This document shows positions 2,676 to 5,490 of a DNA stretch of 5,490 nt, piece after piece. The translations under genes were made by a program, and so were the position numbers. Location of the stretch: the NCBI GenBank assembly GCA_025455895.1, contig JALOLQ010000124.1, positions 1 through 5,490 of the forward strand. Reading direction: 5' to 3'. This DNA is from Solirubrobacteraceae bacterium (GTDB lineage: Bacteria; Actinomycetota; Thermoleophilia; Solirubrobacterales; Solirubrobacteraceae). How positions within the stretch are numbered: the stretch's first letter is position 1; every line of letters begins with the position of its first letter. Under the pieces are notes generated by a model. The model had not been told where the DNA came from. It ran no database searches and was given only the letters and a program-made list of their open reading frames with translations.

Positions 2676-5490
2676 GTGACCCCAGATGAGAAGGCCGGCG
2701 CCGAGGTCCTCAGCGCTCCCCGCCATTTCCGCCCTGCCGATGCTCCCGCCGACGGAGCCGCCGCGATCGTCCCGTGGCGCACCGAGTCGCGCCACTCGCG
2801 CGAGTGGGAGGAGCTCTACCGCGACCGCTGGCGCCATGACCGCGTCATCCGCACGACGCACGGCGTCAACTGCACCGGCTCGTGCTCGTGGAAGGTGTAC
2901 GTCAAGGACGGGCTGGTCACCTGGGAGACCCAGCAGACCGACTACCCCTCCAACGGGCCGGACATGCCCGAGTACGAGCCGCGCGGATGCCCCCGCGGCG
3001 CCTCGTTCTCCTGGTACATCTACTCGCCGATCCGGGTGCGCCACCCGTACGTGCGCGGCGCGCTGCTCAAGCAGTACCGCGAGGAGCTCGAGCGCACCGG
3101 GGACCCGGTCGAGGCCTGGGGCGCGATCGTCGAGGACCCCGTCAAGGCGCGCGCCTACAAGTCCCAGCGCGGCCGCGGCGGGTTCGCCCGCTCCTCGTGG
3201 GACGAGGTCAGCGACATCATCGCCGCCGCCCACGTCTACACCGCCAAGACCTACGGCCCGGACCGCAACGTCGGCTTCTCGCCGATCCCCGCGATGTCCT
3301 CGGTCTCCTACGCGGCCGGGACGCGCTTCCTGAGCCTCATCGGCGGCGTCTGCCTGTCGTTCTACGACTGGTACGCCGACCTGCCGCCCGCCTCGCCGCA
3401 GATCTGGGGCGACCAGACCGACGTCCCCGAGTCCGCCGACTGGTGGAACGCCGGCTACGTGATCCTCTGGGGCTCGAACATCCCGCAGACCCGCACCCCG
3501 GACGCGCACTTCATGACCGAGGCGCGCTACCGCGGCCAGAAGGTCGTCGTCGTCTCGCCCGACTACGCCGGCCACACGAAGTTCGCCGACGACTGGCTCA
3601 ACGCCGAGCCCGGCACCGACGCCGCGCTCGCGCTCGGCATGGCGCACGTGATCCTCAAGGAGCACTACGTCGACAAGCAGACGCCGTACTTCGACGGCTA
3701 CGCCAAGAAGCACACCGACCTGCCGTTCCTCGTCACGCTGCGCGAGCACGACGGCGCCTACGCCGCCGACCGCTTCCTGCGCGCCAGCGAGCTCGGCGAC
3801 AGCTCCGAGAACGCCGAGTGGAAGACCGTCCTGCTCGACGAGGCGACCGGCGAGCCGGTGGTCCCGAACGGCTCGATCGGCCACCGCTGGGGCGAGGAGG
3901 GCAAGGGCCACTGGAACCTCCAGCTCGACGGCGTGACGCCGCGGCTCTCGCTGCTCGGCGCGCACGACGAGCTGGTCGAGATCGACCTGCCGCGCTTCGA
4001 CATCGGCGAGACCGAGGGCGGCGGGATCATGCGCCGCGGCGTGCCCGCCAAGCGCGTCGGCGGCAAGCTCGTCACGACCGTCTTCGACCTGCTCTGCGCG
4101 CAGATGGGCGTCGCCCGCGACGGCCTGCCCGGCGAGTGGCCGGCGAACTACGAGGACCCCGAGCCCGGCACGCCCGCCTGGCAGCAGGAGCACACCGGCG
4201 TCGACGCCGCCCTGGTCACGAAGATCGCCCGCGAGTTCTCGCGCAACGCCGAGATCACCGAGGGGCGCTCGATGATCATGATGGGCGCCGGGACGAACCA
4301 CTGGTACCACGGCGACCAGATCTACCGCGGCATGATCTCGATGCTGCTGCTCTGCGGCTGCCAGGGGGTCAACGGCGGCGGCTGGGCGCACTACGTCGGC
4401 CAGGAGAAGGTCCGCCCGATCACCGGCTTCGGCGCCGCGGCGTTCGCCACCGACTGGACGCGCCCGCCGCGCCAGCAGGCGACCACCTCGTTCTGGTACC
4501 TGGCCACCGACCAGTGGCGCTACGAGCGCTACGGCGTGGACGAGCTGCGCAGCCCGCTGGGCAACGGCAAGCTCAAGGGCAAGCACTTCGCCGACACCGT
4601 CGTGCAGTCCGCGCGGATGGGCTGGCTGCCGAGCTACCCGACGCTGAACCGCAACCCGCTCGACGTGTGCGACGAGGCCGAGGCCGCCGGCCAGGAGCCC
4701 GCCCAGTACGTCGTGGACGAGCTGAAGGCCGGGCGCATCCGCTTCGCCGCCGAGGATCCGGACGACCCGGCGAACTTCCCGCGCGTGCTGACGCTGTGGC
4801 GGGCGAACCTGCTCGGCTCGTCCTCCAAGGGCCACGAGTACTTCCTCAAGCACCTGCTGGGCGTCGAGCGCCACTCGGTGCGCGCCGAGGAGTCCGGCCC
4901 CGAGCAGCGGCCGAGCGAGGTGGAGTGGCGCGAGGAGGCCCCGCAGGGCAAGCTCGACCTCTTCACCACGATCGACTTCCGCATGAACGGGTCGGCGCTC
5001 TACTCGGACATCGTCCTCCCGGCGGCGACCTGGTACGAGAAGCACGACATCTCGAGCACCGACCTGCACCCGTTCGTCCACGCGTTCGACCAGGCCGTCC
5101 CGCCGCCGTGGGAGTCGCGCAGCGACTGGGACGCGTTCAGCATGATCGCCGAGCGCTTCCAGGTCCACGCGGCCAAGCACCTCGGCGTGCGCAAGGACCT
5201 CGTCGCCGGCCCGATGCTCCACGACACGCCGGAGGAGCTCGCGCAGCCCGGCGGCGTCGTGCTCGACTGGAAGGCCGGCGAGTGCGAGGCGATCCCGGGC
5301 AAGACGATGCCGAAGCTCGCCGTCGTCGAGCGCGACTTCACGGCGATCTACGACAAGATGACCTCGCTCGGCCCGCTGGTCGAGACCGCGGGGCTGGCCT
5401 GGAAGGGCATCTCCTGGAAGCCCGAGCAGGAGGTCCGCGAGATGGGCCGGCGCAACGGCACCGTCCGCGAGGGCCACGGCAAGGGGCGCC
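2676..5490 (+). CDS. narG: Respiratory nitrate reductase alpha subunit NarG, 3' end beyond window
   Basis: Catalytic subunit of membrane-bound nitrate reductase. It reduces nitrate to nitrite at a Mo-bis-MGD centre on the cytoplasmic face, with electrons from quinol via NarI and NarH. The frame is open for 938 codons, about three quarters of the family length. The FS0 cluster ligands are present as H62, C66, C70 (THGVNCTGSC) and C105 (EPRGCPRG), and R107 after C105 is kept. The Mo-ligand Asp is D235 in SFYDWYADLPPAS, equivalent to E. coli D222. Other conserved blocks are GFSPIPAM (200-207), QTDVPESADWW, GSNIPQTRTPDAH, NGGGWAHYVGQEK and LPAATWYEK. GTG 2676 is the first possible start after the in-frame TGA at 2655-2657. 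No Tat or Sec signal is visible at the N-terminus, which fits a cytoplasmic subunit. No frameshift is seen. The C-terminal cofactor-binding domain and narHJI lie past the edge. A nitrite oxidoreductase is a related alternative, but the overall match is closest to mycobacterial-type NarG. Confidence 0.97.
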   Translation, partial: MTPDEKAGAEVLSAPRHFRPADAPADGAAAIVPWRTESRHSREWEELYRDRWRHDRVIRTTHGVNCTGSCSWKVYVKDGLVTWETQQTDYPSNGPDMPEYEPRGCPRGASFSWYIYSPIRVRHPYVRGALLKQYREELERTGDPVEAWGAIVEDPVKARAYKSQRGRGGFARSSWDEVSDIIAAAHVYTAKTYGPDRNVGFSPIPAMSSVSYAAGTRFLSLIGGVCLSFYDWYADLPPASPQIWGDQTDVPESADWWNAGYVILWGSNIPQTRTPDAHFMTEARYRGQKVVVVSPDYAGHTKFADDWLNAEPGTDAALALGMAHVILKEHYVDKQTPYFDGYAKKHTDLPFLVTLREHDGAYAADRFLRASELGDSSENAEWKTVLLDEATGEPVVPNGSIGHRWGEEGKGHWNLQLDGVTPRLSLLGAHDELVEIDLPRFDIGETEGGGIMRRGVPAKRVGGKLVTTVFDLLCAQMGVARDGLPGEWPANYEDPEPGTPAWQQEHTGVDAALVTKIAREFSRNAEITEGRSMIMMGAGTNHWYHGDQIYRGMISMLLLCGCQGVNGGGWAHYVGQEKVRPITGFGAAAFATDWTRPPRQQATTSFWYLATDQWRYERYGVDELRSPLGNGKLKGKHFADTVVQSARMGWLPSYPTLNRNPLDVCDEAEAAGQEPAQYVVDELKAGRIRFAAEDPDDPANFPRVLTLWRANLLGSSSKGHEYFLKHLLGVERHSVRAEESGPEQRPSEVEWREEAPQGKLDLFTTIDFRMNGSALYSDIVLPAATWYEKHDISSTDLHPFVHAFDQAVPPPWESRSDWDAFSMIAERFQVHAAKHLGVRKDLVAGPMLHDTPEELAQPGGVVLDWKAGECEAIPGKTMPKLAVVERDFTAIYDKMTSLGPLVETAGLAWKGISWKPEQEVREMGRRNGTVREGHGKGR

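Noticed and set aside
1103..2689. 528-codon plus-strand open frame across the hydrolase gene
   Set aside because: It is the mirror of the hydrolase frame in very GC-rich DNA, rich in Arg/Gly/Ala/Pro without recognisable motifs. The minus-strand frame has a catalytic triad and membrane helices.
2480..2782. Upstream extension of the hydrolase reading frame to an ATG at 2782
   Set aside because: It would overlap the narG start and its whole promoter region, and the extra ~100 residues are Arg/Ser/Thr-rich with no domain. ATG 2479 has GGTGG just upstream.
2686..3333. Plus-strand ATG frame starting at 2686 inside narG
   Set aside because: It is out of frame with narG, and the translation is Arg/Ser/Pro/Thr low-complexity sequence. 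The NarG N-terminal motifs are in the frame starting at GTG 2676.
2661..5477. 938-codon minus-strand open frame opposite narG
   Set aside because: Its codons align exactly with narG codons. Its translation is low-complexity (Val/Leu/Arg/Asp/Ala repeats) with no domain, and openness follows from absent TTA/CTA/TCA codons. narG has all family motifs and active-site ligands.

Overview
The window is very GC-rich DNA with G/C at almost every codon third position. Its nitrate reductase most resembles actinobacterial NarG as I remember those sequences. A high-GC actinobacterium is likely, and a Thermoleophilia-type soil lineage (Conexibacter/Solirubrobacter-like) is my best guess from protein style alone. 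That placement is inference. No RNA gene, IS element, CRISPR array or clear intrinsic terminator is visible.

Layout. The left half (1-2479) is a leftward run of four genes on the minus strand. In transcription order they are: a membrane-anchored alpha/beta-hydrolase (2479-1187), a VOC/glyoxalase-fold protein (1146-763), a small secreted protein of unknown function (766-275), and the first 92 codons of an acyl-CoA carboxylase-type carboxyltransferase that leaves the window at base 1 (278-1). The first gap is 40 bp. The last two junctions are both 4-nt GTGA stop/start overlaps, so these genes look like one translationally coupled operon.

The right half (2676-5490) is one gene on the plus strand, narG, the molybdenum catalytic subunit of respiratory nitrate reductase. 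It starts at GTG 2676 and is still open at the right edge: 938 codons are present of a family length of roughly 1,200-1,250. All four [4Fe-4S] (FS0) ligands and the Mo-ligand Asp are present. narH, narJ and narI would be expected beyond the edge.

Between the two transcription units is a 196-bp divergent control region (2480-2675). It holds four perfect inverted repeats and a TANNNT-type -10 element placed so that narG could be transcribed without a leader. This region and the coupled operon of mixed function are the parts most worth a second look. I found no convincing previously undescribed system. narG is a well-known enzyme, and the leftward genes belong to known folds whose substrates are not established by the sequence.
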